Source: a virus. Taken from it: a stretch of 53,383 nt of DNA. The DNA is taken from positions 1-53,383 of the IMG/VR virus record IMGVR_UViG_3300044701_003267; one strand, 5' to 3'. Shown piece after piece: positions 8,507 through 14,960 of this stretch (positions are counted from its first letter, which is position 1; each line of letters starts with the position of its first letter). The notes under the pieces were generated by a model that made no database searches, was not told the origin of the DNA, and worked only from the letters and a program-made list of their open reading frames with translations. The position numbers and the translations under genes are program-made.

Positions 8507-8753
8507 TGCGTCCTCCAATCTGCATCCAATATGAAAATTCGCCACAGTTAGGAGACATTCCTAGTCTTTTGGAAGTAAGACGTTCAATCTGATCGTCAGT
8601 ACATTCTACTCGGACACGACTGTTAACCTGTTCTCTATTTTCAGTTTCAATAGTTTGATAGGTATAACAATATTGTGGCTTTTCTGCTACTACCTTAGGG
8701 GCCGAACTACAGCCTGCCGCTATTAATGAAACGGCTACGATAGCCGCTCTCAT
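8424..8753 (-). CDS. Small lipoprotein
   Basis: A 109-residue protein with a lipobox: MRAAIVAVSLIAAGCSSAP, lipidated Cys at 15. The mature part ends RKGISCQKPDGSWEIVN, similar in pattern to the 17-kDa surface antigen tail (C...PDG.W). It abuts the next lipoprotein gene, with its ATG overlapping that stop, and overlaps the exported-protein gene. Three consecutive exported products suggest a phage cassette acting on the cell envelope. The function is not known. Confidence 0.8.
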   Translation of the reverse strand: MRAAIVAVSLIAAGCSSAPKVVAEKPQYCYTYQTIETENREQVNSRVRVECTDDQIERLTSKRLGMSPNCGEFSYWMQIGGRNVQRKGISCQKPDGSWEIVNTIGHVVQ

Positions 8754-9235
8754 TATCGGGAAGCTTTCTGCTCTTTGGCTTCAGAGATCAACTGATCGAA
8801 AACAGACTTAGGCATCTTAAGACGAACGAATGTATAATGACGACCATTCATTGTAAAATGTCCTACTTCGCGGTTGATGTGTTCACGAATAGTAGTATCC
8901 CTTACAACATAAGAAATTTTAGTATAAGTCTTTTTCTTATCGTTGTCGAAGACGATTTCGGTGTTGCTGTTAACTTCACTATTAATGCGTTTAGCGAAGT
9001 TATTCATAGCGATTGCGTACATCTGTTCTTCAGCGGCCTGTGCATGAATTGATTCACCGGCGCCGCAGGCGTATGCAAATTCTTTTGACCACCAGAACCA
9101 TCCTTCGGTTCCTGCTTGCGCACAGTCCTGATACCAACTAGGTTGAGCATAGGTCTTGCGTTCTTCAATGCCTTTCATTGATGAGCAGCCAGTAATAGCC
9201 GCGGCCATCAAACCAACTACTAATGCCTTTTTCAT
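8753..9235 (-). CDS. Lipoprotein, LPP20-like
   Basis: A 160-residue protein with signal and lipobox LVVGLMAAAITGCSS (Cys at 17). The mature region has a WYQDC..AG..GWFWWSKEFAYACG aromatic/cysteine stretch, then a domain with QAAEEQMYAIAMNNFAKRIN. That resembles LPP20/FlgO-type lipoprotein folds, at low certainty. A consensus promoter with an inverted repeat filling its spacer lies immediately upstream, so this is the first gene of the lipoprotein unit. Confidence 0.8.
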   Translation of the reverse strand: MKKALVVGLMAAAITGCSSMKGIEERKTYAQPSWYQDCAQAGTEGWFWWSKEFAYACGAGESIHAQAAEEQMYAIAMNNFAKRINSEVNSNTEIVFDNDKKKTYTKISYVVRDTTIREHINREVGHFTMNGRHYTFVRLKMPKSVFDQLISEAKEQKASR

Positions 9236-9270
9236 ATTTGCCTTTCTGTTTGCGGATTACAACAGTAATA

Positions 9271-9299
9271 ATTGTAACAGGACCCAGAGGTCCTGTCAA
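9271..9299 (-). promoter_or_regulatory. Sigma70 promoter with an inverted repeat filling the spacer
   Basis: The minus strand reads TTGACA (9294-9299), a 17-nt spacer, and TACAAT (9271-9276). The spacer contains a perfect 7-bp inverted repeat, CAGGACC-TCTG-GGTCCTG (9278-9295). This may be an operator for a repressor binding between -35 and -10. A weak terminator of the upstream gene is the alternative, but there is no T-run after the stem. Confidence 0.75.
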
Positions 9300-9316
9300 C
9301 AGTTCAAATTACCAAT

Positions 9317-9622
9317 TTATTTGAAGAAGATCAATGCCATCATAATAGCTTGAATTATAAATCCAAAACCTATAGTGATAACATTCAGCATATCTTTTTG
9401 GATTGCGGCTTTGACAAACAACAGAGAAAGCCCGCCCCAAACCAAGAGAACCAAATCTACAGCAGGTAATCGATCAGTTAAACCAGCCATAACTGCTAGT
9501 AAACTAGGCATGGTGCTGGCGTGTAGTATGATCACAGCCAACCAGCCAAAAGTTTCGGCAGAAATGTGACTGATCTTGTTTTGAACGAAATCCTTAAAAT
9601 CTTTTAGTTCAAAGTTTGGCAT
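9317..9622 (-). CDS. Small membrane protein, unknown
   Basis: A 101-residue protein with an amphipathic N-terminus (ELKDFKDFVQNKISHI) and three hydrophobic segments (about 24-45, 52-72 and 79-100). Its start overlaps the end of the cell-wall hydrolase gene by 14 nt. Size, topology and position beside a hydrolase would fit a holin, but nothing in the sequence proves it. Confidence 0.7.
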   Translation of the reverse strand: MPNFELKDFKDFVQNKISHISAETFGWLAVIILHASTMPSLLAVMAGLTDRLPAVDLVLLVWGGLSLLFVKAAIQKDMLNVITIGFGFIIQAIMMALIFFK

Positions 9623-10175
9623 ATTGTTCCCTTTCTTTTCCTCGATAAAAAATGTGTTGGCCGATCTTACCTATCTTTTCGAGAGGCCATCTCGGATTGA
9701 CATAGGTGGCATGATAATATAAAGCATCTTTGAGAATGTCCAATCGGAAGTTCTCCAAAAGAACTTTTTTAGCAACAGCGTAACTTTCATTGTAAGCCTC
9801 CTTGTTCACTGGTCTTGTTCTGGCAGCAGAATCGCAATGCCAACTAAATTGACAAATGACTTTTTCCATCACTACCGTTTTCTGATGCACAACTCCGCAG
9901 ACATCTTTGGGGAAGGCCGGGTGAGCTACTCTGTTGAGAGTGACTTGTGCTACAGCTACTTTTCCTTCAAAAGGCTCGTAGCCAGCTTCGCGATAGATAT
10001 TCATCGCTAGGCATTCTAATTGGCGTTCCCTAGTTTTGATAGAAACAACGTCTTGAGAATACAGAGCATTGTTTTCTTTTAATTTTTCAAATTTATTTTG
10101 GGTAAGCGCACTCAAACTGTAGGCAAGAAAAAACAAGCCTATAATACAGGTTAAAAACTTAATTGACTTTTCCAT
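9609..10175 (-). CDS. Cell-wall hydrolase, SleB-like (Hydrolase_2)
   Basis: I chose the ATG at 10175 because AAAGGAGG lies 5 nt upstream of it. It gives 188 residues with an N-terminal signal or anchor (SIKFLTCIIGLFFLAYSLSA). The catalytic domain begins RQLECLAMNIYREAGYEPFEG, typical of the SleB/CwlJ family that cuts spore cortex or peptidoglycan, followed by VAQVTLNRV and CQFSWHCD. It is likely an exported lytic transglycosylase or amidase used in lysis or in virion entry. The small membrane protein directly downstream may be its partner. Confidence 0.87.
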   Translation of the reverse strand: MEKSIKFLTCIIGLFFLAYSLSALTQNKFEKLKENNALYSQDVVSIKTRERQLECLAMNIYREAGYEPFEGKVAVAQVTLNRVAHPAFPKDVCGVVHQKTVVMEKVICQFSWHCDSAARTRPVNKEAYNESYAVAKKVLLENFRLDILKDALYYHATYVNPRWPLEKIGKIGQHIFYRGKEREQYAKL

Positions 10176-10386
10176 AAGTCCTCCTTTCATTTGGTGTCAC
10201 GATTAACTGCGACATTACATTAAGGGAGTAAACTTCACGAGGCTCTTGAAAGAACCCTGGGTTCGTGTAGTTTGTCTCCATCGGACGCACAATCTCATAA
10301 CTTGTGTGCCTTTGGAGCCTTGACCGCCCGAATCTCACGGGTTTCTCATAGGCCAAGACTCGCGGATCCTTTTCTGCTTTTGACAT
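10159..10386 (-). CDS. Small basic protein, unknown
   Basis: A 75-residue protein with many arginines (YEKPVRFGRSRLQRHTSYEI), no membrane segment and no cysteines. It overlaps the start of the cell-wall hydrolase gene and lies behind a sigma70-like promoter at 10447-10475. I do not recognise a family. Confidence 0.6.
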   Translation of the reverse strand: MSKAEKDPRVLAYEKPVRFGRSRLQRHTSYEIVRPMETNYTNPGFFQEPREVYSLNVMSQLIVTPNERRTYGKVN

Positions 10387-10446
10387 ACTTTGGACCTACT
10401 ATCTTAGTTTCTTTGCGAAACGTATAATATATAGTTCATCTTTCAT

Positions 10447-10475
10447 ATTATAGCACGAAAACCGGCGATTATCGA
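10447..10475 (-). promoter_or_regulatory. Sigma70-like promoter
   Basis: The minus strand reads TCGATA (10470-10475), a 17-nt spacer, and TATAAT (10447-10452), about 60 nt before the gene starting at 10386. It overlaps the end of the 129-residue gene upstream. Confidence 0.55.
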
Positions 10476-10858
10476 CGCATTTTGGCGATATCTACCGCCT
10501 GCTCGTCCGAAAAGATTGGAACTGCATTACTCTTATGCATAGTACCAATACCTTTAATCTTATCACCGGTATAGACTTTTTGCTCTGGTTTAGTACAAGG
10601 GCCACCAGTAAATGGTAGGCTAGGGATCTTAGGTTGATCAGATCCTCTGTAAAATGGTGCGGGAGTTGACAGAGTCGGAGCAGACATAGCACGTTTCTTA
10701 CGCTTTTCTTGTTGCTCGATACCCCATTTTTTCAATAAGTCGTTCCAATTTTCTTCCAATTGTCTAGCCTTTCGTGCTTCATCTGCATTGCGAAACTTAC
10801 GTTTGCCTTTTTTCTTTCCCGTAGTTGAAAGCCACGGACCTTCCAAATGCATACTCAA
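10469..10858 (-). CDS. Conserved phage protein with MHLEGPWLSTTGKKKGK start
   Basis: A basic 129-residue protein. The start is probably TTG at 10858 (7 nt after GGAGG), with an ATG two codons later. The N-terminus MHLEGPWLSTTGKKKGK and C-terminal GTMHKSNAVPIFSDEQAVDIAKMRR are familiar from many large tailed phages of aquatic bacteria, where the protein has no assigned function. A helical, lysine/arginine-rich middle (DEARKARQLEENWNDLLKKW) separates them. It has its own perfect -35 promoter (10890-10918). Confidence 0.85.
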   Translation of the reverse strand: MSMHLEGPWLSTTGKKKGKRKFRNADEARKARQLEENWNDLLKKWGIEQQEKRKKRAMSAPTLSTPAPFYRGSDQPKIPSLPFTGGPCTKPEQKVYTGDKIKGIGTMHKSNAVPIFSDEQAVDIAKMRR

Positions 10859-10889
10859 AATAAGCCTCCAAAACTGTTACTGATGTATT

Positions 10890-10918
10890 ACTATAACATC
10901 TTTGCAATAGACTGTCAA
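10890..10918 (-). promoter_or_regulatory. Strong sigma70 promoter
   Basis: TTGACA (10913-10918), 17-nt spacer, TATAGT (10890-10895) on the minus strand, about 30 nt before the start at 10858. The -35 box begins right after the T-run of the pqqA terminator, so the two units are cleanly separated. Confidence 0.85.
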
Positions 10919-10920
10919 GA

Positions 10921-10940
10921 AAAACCCGCCTAGGGCGGGT
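10921..10940 (-). terminator. Terminator after pqqA
   Basis: A 7-bp GC-rich stem, ACCCGCC/GGCGGGT, with a three-base loop is followed on the minus strand by TTTT. On the plus strand a T-rich stretch also follows, but no plus-strand gene precedes it. It closes the short pqqA transcript. Confidence 0.85.
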
Positions 10941-10963
10941 CTTTTGGTTTTTTGATCTATGTA

Positions 10964-11035
10964 TTAGCGATTAGCGATATACATAGTGATCTCAAAACCG
11001 TAACGCATTTCAGTAGCTTCTGGTTTGGTCCACAT
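10964..11035 (-). CDS. pqqA: PqqA, precursor peptide of pyrroloquinoline quinone
   Basis: A 23-residue peptide beginning MWTKPEATEM and continuing GFEITMYIANR, read from the ATG at 11035 to TAA at 10964. It matches PqqA almost residue for residue in layout: the MWTKP start, a GFE(V/I)TMY core and an NR end. The core Glu15 and Tyr19 are spaced E-x-x-x-Y; these are the two residues cross-linked and excised to become PQQ. An AAGGAG Shine-Dalgarno sequence lies 8 nt upstream, a strong terminator follows, and a hairpin precedes it. No other pqq gene is in the window, so host PqqBCDE would have to process it. Confidence 0.88.
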   Translation of the reverse strand: MWTKPEATEMRYGFEITMYIANR

Positions 11036-11060
11036 AATGTTTCTCCTTTTTTACATCATT

Positions 11061-11096
11061 AAAAACATACTTGCATCAGTATGTATCTATATTATA
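11061..11096 (-). promoter_or_regulatory. Leader of pqqA: -10 box, then hairpin with short T-run
   Basis: On the minus strand TATAAT (11091-11096) is followed by a perfect 7-bp inverted repeat, ACATACT-N6-AGTATGT (11065-11084), and TTTTT, then the pqqA Shine-Dalgarno sequence. No good -35 is seen. The hairpin may be the terminator of the upstream glycosyltransferase operon, or an attenuator if the TATAAT is used. Confidence 0.45.
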
Positions 11097-11131
11097 TGAT
11101 AAAAACTACCAGAAAACCATAGTGAAATTCA

Positions 11132-12142
11132 TTAAATTATACTAATCAAATTGTTTTTGAAAATCTTCCAGCAATTTTCCCAAGTCCATTTTTCTGCAGT
11201 CTCTCTGACTCTTTCTCTATTATAATTGGCTGCTATACGAATACTAAGAGATAGATTTTCGCTCATATGTCCATTCACGCCTTGTTCCAAAATATCAATA
11301 GGACCAGGAACTGGATATGCGGCCACTGGTGTACCTAGACTAAGGCTTTCTATAATGACGATACCAAATGTATCTGTTCGGCTAGGGAAGCAAAATACAT
11401 CTGCTTGTGCGTAGCAGTCTGCCAAATCGCTACCCGATTTATATCCCAGAAACTTTACTCTAGAATATTTTTTTTCTAACTCATTTCGGTAAGGGCCGTC
11501 CCCAACAATGGTTATATCAAACTCATTTTCTAAACGACACAGCTCATCTAGATTTTTTTCTTTGCTAACACGACCTACATATAGAACAGAAAGATTCAGA
11601 TGAAGATACTTATGATGACTCCATTTAATGCTAGTTGATAGTGTTTCTCGATCTACTCCCCTGGTCCAAGAAACGATATCACCTTTAAATCCGTGTGATT
11701 TTAAATCGTCAACCATTGTATCAGTCGTAGTCAGTACTTTGCCGCTGTGTTTATGAAACCATCGAACATACCAATAAGTCCAACTTATGGGTATCTTGTA
11801 TATTTCGTTTAAAAATTCAGGAAATTTAGTATGGTAACTAGTATTGTAACGATAGCCGCGTTGGTCAAGATAAAGTCTAGCACACAGACCAACAGGACCC
11901 TCGGTGGCGATATGTATATAATCCGGAGATATCTCCTCAATCTTCTTGCCGATCTTCCTAGGAAGGCTAAGTTTAACTTCAGGGTAGCCTGGGCAACTAA
12001 AATGTAAGAACTCCCTGGGATCAAGGTATAAAAGGCTATACCCGTCCAAAACAGCGTGTTTCTCAATACTCTTGAAGGTCGTAACAACGCCATTGATCTG
12101 CTCCGGTAAATTATCAGTGATGACTAAGATTGTTTTATGCAT
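11132..12142 (-). CDS. GT4 glycosyltransferase, Agt-like (glycolipid synthesis)
   Basis: A 336-residue GT-B enzyme. The N-terminal lobe opens ILVITDNLPEQINGVVTTF and has YIHIATEGPVGLCARLY and NTSYHTKFPEFL. The C-terminal lobe has LYVGRVSKEKNLDEL and the E-x7-E nucleotide-sugar motif in DTFGIVIIESLSLGTPVAAY. These are features of GT4 mannosyl/glucosyl transferases, including alphaproteobacterial Agt, which glycosylates diacylglycerol under phosphate starvation. The gene follows the PlcP-like gene by 60 nt on the same strand, the pairing seen in host lipid-remodelling operons. A surface-polysaccharide role is the alternative. Confidence 0.8.
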   Translation of the reverse strand: MHKTILVITDNLPEQINGVVTTFKSIEKHAVLDGYSLLYLDPREFLHFSCPGYPEVKLSLPRKIGKKIEEISPDYIHIATEGPVGLCARLYLDQRGYRYNTSYHTKFPEFLNEIYKIPISWTYWYVRWFHKHSGKVLTTTDTMVDDLKSHGFKGDIVSWTRGVDRETLSTSIKWSHHKYLHLNLSVLYVGRVSKEKNLDELCRLENEFDITIVGDGPYRNELEKKYSRVKFLGYKSGSDLADCYAQADVFCFPSRTDTFGIVIIESLSLGTPVAAYPVPGPIDILEQGVNGHMSENLSLSIRIAANYNRERVRETAEKWTWENCWKIFKNNLISII

Positions 12143-12202
12143 CTTCCCTCTACTCGAAAACTTTCAAACTTTAACCAATAGGTCATACTTTGTAACACCT
12201 GT

Positions 12203-13048
12203 TCACATTGTTGCTGTGTTTGGAACTGTAGGGTTATTCTTCCCGGTATGTCGTTTGGGTTGTTTGTGTGAACTGCTATCAATATCATCAACCACATCAT
12301 CTCGCTCCTTAGTCCACGTTACTATTTCCCAACGGCCGTCCCAATGTTCAACTAATGCTGTACAACTTTCGACCCAGTCACCGTCGTTCATATATGTGAC
12401 ACCGTTGATTTCTTTAATCTCTGCGTGATGTATGTGTCCGCAGATAACGCCATCAAAGCCACGCTTCTTACAGTAGTTGGCTAAGTTCTCTTCAAATTTG
12501 AATACGAAGTCTACTGCTTTTTTAACTTTGTACTTAAGAAACTTGCTAAGGCTAAAGTACCCAAAACCCATACGGCGACGAATCCAATTAAATTTACTGT
12601 TGAGGTTAAGAACAACGTCATATGCTTTATCTCCTAAGAATGCTATCCAAGGTGCTAGGCGGGTGATGCCATCAAACAGGTCTCCGTGTACAACTAGATA
12701 GTGTTTGCCGTCTGCGCCTATATGTTCTACTTGATTATGTATTTCTATTAGACCAAAATTGAAACCATATGGTATCATTGGTCTTAAAAATTCATCGTGA
12801 TTGCCTGCTATGAATACAACTCGTGTGCCACGTTTAGCGTGTCCTAGTACTCTGCGTACCACGTTAGTATGACTTTGTTTCCATCGCCATTTGTTTTGTT
12901 GTATCTTCCAAGCATCAATTATATCACCTACAAGATAAAGAGTGTCGCAGGTGTTGTGTTTAAGAAAGTTGTTGAGATGCTCGGCCTTACAATCTTTGGT
13001 GCCGAGATGTACGTCGGAAATAAAAATGGAACGGTAAGTTCGCTGCAT
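12203..13048 (-). CDS. Metallophosphoesterase, PlcP-like (phospholipase C type)
   Basis: A 281-residue calcineurin-fold enzyme with FISDVHLGT (D12, H14), LVGDIIDAW (D42), IAGNHDEF (N83-H84-D85), VVHGDLFD (H121) and VICGHIHHAEI. The family is usually annotated as UDP-2,3-diacylglucosamine hydrolase. True LpxH has a GNRDF motif, whereas this protein has GNHDE and the YMNDGDWVESCTALVEHWDG tail typical of alphaproteobacterial PlcP. PlcP splits phosphatidylglycerol and phosphatidylethanolamine to diacylglycerol under phosphate limitation. The 35-residue hydrophilic tail is extra. A TAAATA box ends 5 nt before the ATG, with no Shine-Dalgarno sequence. Confidence 0.82.
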   Translation of the reverse strand: MQRTYRSIFISDVHLGTKDCKAEHLNNFLKHNTCDTLYLVGDIIDAWKIQQNKWRWKQSHTNVVRRVLGHAKRGTRVVFIAGNHDEFLRPMIPYGFNFGLIEIHNQVEHIGADGKHYLVVHGDLFDGITRLAPWIAFLGDKAYDVVLNLNSKFNWIRRRMGFGYFSLSKFLKYKVKKAVDFVFKFEENLANYCKKRGFDGVICGHIHHAEIKEINGVTYMNDGDWVESCTALVEHWDGRWEIVTWTKERDDVVDDIDSSSHKQPKRHTGKNNPTVPNTATM

Positions 13049-13053
13049 AGCAG

Positions 13054-13061
13054 TATTTACC
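13054..13061 (-). promoter_or_regulatory. Late-like box 5 nt before the PlcP start (GGTAAATA)
   Basis: GGTAAATA on the minus strand differs at one position from NATAAATA and sits 5 nt before the ATG at 13048. If used, the transcript would be leaderless. Confidence 0.4.
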
Positions 13062-13102
13062 GTTCCTTGGTGTGTGTAATATTACAGATCAGTTACAAAT
13101 AA

Positions 13103-13261
13103 TTAAATTTGAACTACGGTCCATCGGTGTGTAAAATGCTTACCTTCGGCCTTGCGTTTCAAGATTTTTTGGAACTCGTGTTTCTTAAGCTCTGCCATCT
13201 TCTTGGCGTCGTGGTCGAAGCAAGCCTTATACAGTTCCGCTATGAGCTTTTTCTGTCGCAT
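13103..13261 (-). CDS. Small basic protein (52 residues), unknown
   Basis: Starts at the ATG at 13261 with AAGGAGGGG upstream and ends at 13103. The product is lysine-rich and helical ([18 protein letters not shown]..., [18 protein letters not shown]). The Shine-Dalgarno sequence and a perfect AATAAATA late box 22 nt upstream support it as a real gene. It is followed by the PlcP-like gene. No family recognised. Confidence 0.7.
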   Translation of the reverse strand: MRQKKLIAELYKACFDHDAKKMAELKKHEFQKILKRKAEGKHFTHRWTVVQI

Positions 13262-13283
13262 AGTCTTGCCCCTCCTTGTAATT

Positions 13284-13291
13284 TATTTATT
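13284..13291 (-). promoter_or_regulatory. Late-type promoter box (AATAAATA)
   Basis: AATAAATA on the minus strand, 22 nt upstream of the 52-residue gene, overlapping the stop region of the AhpD gene. Confidence 0.55.
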
Positions 13292-13799
13292 AACTGTTTA
13301 ACACCTTAGCAACACTGTTCATTACAGCAGCGATGCGTCCAATGTCTCTCAACTGATCAACTGAATAACCTTCTGCCTTTAGTGTGTCGAAATGTGCCTT
13401 CACACAGAAATGACATTTGCCTACGATACTGGCTGCTAAACTATATGCCTCAAATCTTGCCTTTGTAGTACCGCCGTGACTGGCAATAGCATTCATACGC
13501 AGTTGTGGCGGGATGCCTTCTAGAGCACCGCCTACCATTTCAACATATGGATACCAAACGTTGTTCTGCGCCATGATAGCCGATGCTGTCAATGCTGCGT
13601 CACGTTCTCTGAGATCTTCAATGCCACTAGATACAAATGTTACTAACTTACCGTTGCCTGTGGACATTGCGGCTGCTAAGGCACACCCTTGAGCTTCTAT
13701 TGCATCTAATGTGCTACGGTTTATAACCGCGTCAAGGTTTAGTCTAGTGTCCTTAGCGTATTCCGGGAGTGCCTCTTTGATTTGTTCTACCCAACTCAT
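13290..13799 (-). CDS. ahpD: AhpD-like alkylhydroperoxidase
   Basis: A 169-residue protein of the carboxymuconolactone decarboxylase/AhpD fold. The active site GKCHFCVKAH gives C129-x-x-C132 and H136, with E117 in RFEAYS. This is the same layout as mycobacterial AhpD, which re-reduces AhpC through a lipoamide-type adaptor. The AhpC gene two genes upstream on the same strand is of the matching mycobacterial type. The two therefore probably form a complete peroxide-reducing pair made by the phage, with only the electron donor from the host. The 4-nt overlap with the SGNH gene indicates one operon. Confidence 0.88.
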   Translation of the reverse strand: MSWVEQIKEALPEYAKDTRLNLDAVINRSTLDAIEAQGCALAAAMSTGNGKLVTFVSSGIEDLRERDAALTASAIMAQNNVWYPYVEMVGGALEGIPPQLRMNAIASHGGTTKARFEAYSLAASIVGKCHFCVKAHFDTLKAEGYSVDQLRDIGRIAAVMNSVAKVLNS

Positions 13800-14221
13800 T
13801 GTGTGTCTCCTTGTGTTTTCTTAGCGATCGCTTTGTATCCTTTATATGTAGGATGCACACCATCTGCACTTATTTCGTGATCCCTAGAGTCAATGACGAC
13901 ATCGTGATATTTCTCAGCGATTTTTTGTACGTTGGCTCTCTTGGTATCTTTGATAGCAGGAAGGATCCAATAGACCCTGTCCGCTTTTACTAAATGCCTT
14001 AAAGTGTGTAGTTCCTCATAGGTATTGATACTTTTATAGTCGTTTGACCCTAGGCTGATAATCACAGTCTTTGCTTCTTTGTAATTAGTACCGGTGTATA
14101 GGATATGACGATTAACATAGTCATAACTATTGATACCACTCTTAGCATAGGTCACACATTCTTTACGGATCTGTCCCACTCCAACTGCAAGGCTATCGCC
14201 TAAAATCAAACATTCTAACAT
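13796..14221 (-). CDS. SGNH/GDSL-type hydrolase
   Basis: A 141-residue protein, shorter than most GDSL esterases. It has the blocks LILGDSLAVGVG (nucleophile S10), IISLGSNDYKS (G and N of blocks II/III) and ISADGVHPTYKGY (D and H). No signal peptide is visible, so it acts in the cytoplasm or in the virion. Substrate unknown; an acyl or acetyl ester is likely from the family. It sits between ahpC and ahpD with a coupled start, so its expression is tied to the peroxide genes. Confidence 0.8.
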   Translation of the reverse strand: MLECLILGDSLAVGVGQIRKECVTYAKSGINSYDYVNRHILYTGTNYKEAKTVIISLGSNDYKSINTYEELHTLRHLVKADRVYWILPAIKDTKRANVQKIAEKYHDVVIDSRDHEISADGVHPTYKGYKAIAKKTQGDTQ

Positions 14222-14233
14222 AATATTGTTCCC

Positions 14234-14791
14234 TTAGAGAGTCTCGCCACCAACTGTACGGTTACAAGCACATAGCTCGCCAGTTTGTAACGCATCCAAT
14301 ACACGAAGTGTTTCTTCTGGTGAGCGACCAACGTTCAAGTTGTTGACGGTAACGTGTTGGATAACGTTGTCTGGATCAACAATGAATGTGGCACGAAGTG
14401 CAGCACCTGCTGGAGCATAGAACACGCCGAGCTGATTAATCAGGCTTAGATCTTCCATGGTGTTGTCATTCCAACGCTGCGTATCTGCAAACTGTGTATG
14501 CGTGATCTTTTGTAGATCTGGGTGTGCCTTTTGCCAGCTGACTTTACAGAACTCGTTGTCTGTTGAACCTGTGAGCAGTACTGCATCACGGTCGGCAAAG
14601 TCGCCGGCTAGTTTGTCGTAGGCTACAATTTCTGTAGGGCAAACGAATGTAAAGTCCTTTGGGTAGTAAACGATTACTTTCCACTTACCTTCAAAACTTT
14701 GGTCTGTAATGTCAAAGAACGCATCTTCTGGTTGACCAGGCTTGACACCTGTTACTGCGAATTTTTCTAATTTATCACCAACTGTTTTCAT
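14234..14791 (-). CDS. ahpC: Peroxiredoxin AhpC (mycobacterial type)
   Basis: The ATG at 14791 follows AAGGAG by 5 nt and gives 185 residues. DFTFVCPTE holds the peroxidatic cysteine (C51), and the end VLDALQTGELCACNR holds the two C-terminal resolving cysteines. This Cys-Ala-Cys ending is typical of the AhpC that works with AhpD. It reduces H2O2, organic peroxides and peroxynitrite. It is the first gene of the ahpC/SGNH/ahpD unit, behind a sigma70-like promoter (14846-14875). Confidence 0.93.
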   Translation of the reverse strand: MKTVGDKLEKFAVTGVKPGQPEDAFFDITDQSFEGKWKVIVYYPKDFTFVCPTEIVAYDKLAGDFADRDAVLLTGSTDNEFCKVSWQKAHPDLQKITHTQFADTQRWNDNTMEDLSLINQLGVFYAPAGAALRATFIVDPDNVIQHVTVNNLNVGRSPEETLRVLDALQTGELCACNRTVGGETL

Positions 14792-14845
14792 ATCTTCTCC
14801 TTGTGTGTGTTTGAAAACTTCAATAACTCTGTATTGTATGTGTAT

Positions 14846-14875
14846 ATTATATATCCTATTAAAATGCAAAATCAA
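14846..14875 (-). promoter_or_regulatory. Sigma70-like promoter of ahpC
   Basis: TTGATT (14870-14875), 18-nt spacer, TATAAT (14846-14851) on the minus strand. The leader of about 50 nt contains the ahpC Shine-Dalgarno sequence. The stretch 14792-14926 otherwise holds nothing I can name. Confidence 0.6.
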
Positions 14876-14926
14876 TAGATTTTTTCTAAATATTTTTTTA
14901 TGACGATCATAGGAAAAATCAATAAC

Positions 14927-14954
14927 GAAAAGAAAGCGGCCCGAAGGCCGCTTT
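14927..14954 (-). terminator. Terminator of the tmRNA
   Basis: AAAGCGGCC-TTCG-GGCCGCTTT on the minus strand: a perfect 9-bp stem with a UUCG-type tetraloop, followed by a T-rich tail (CTTTTCGTT). It lies about 45 nt after the tag stop codon and ends the tmRNA transcript. Confidence 0.9.
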
Positions 14955-14960
14955 ACTATT

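Noticed and set aside
12203-13048. Annotating the phosphoesterase as LpxH (UDP-2,3-diacylglucosamine hydrolase)
   Set aside because: The GNHDE motif, the DWVESCTALVEHWDG tail and the neighbouring GT4 gene fit PlcP better. LpxH has GNRDF and a different neighbourhood. A phylogeny would settle it.
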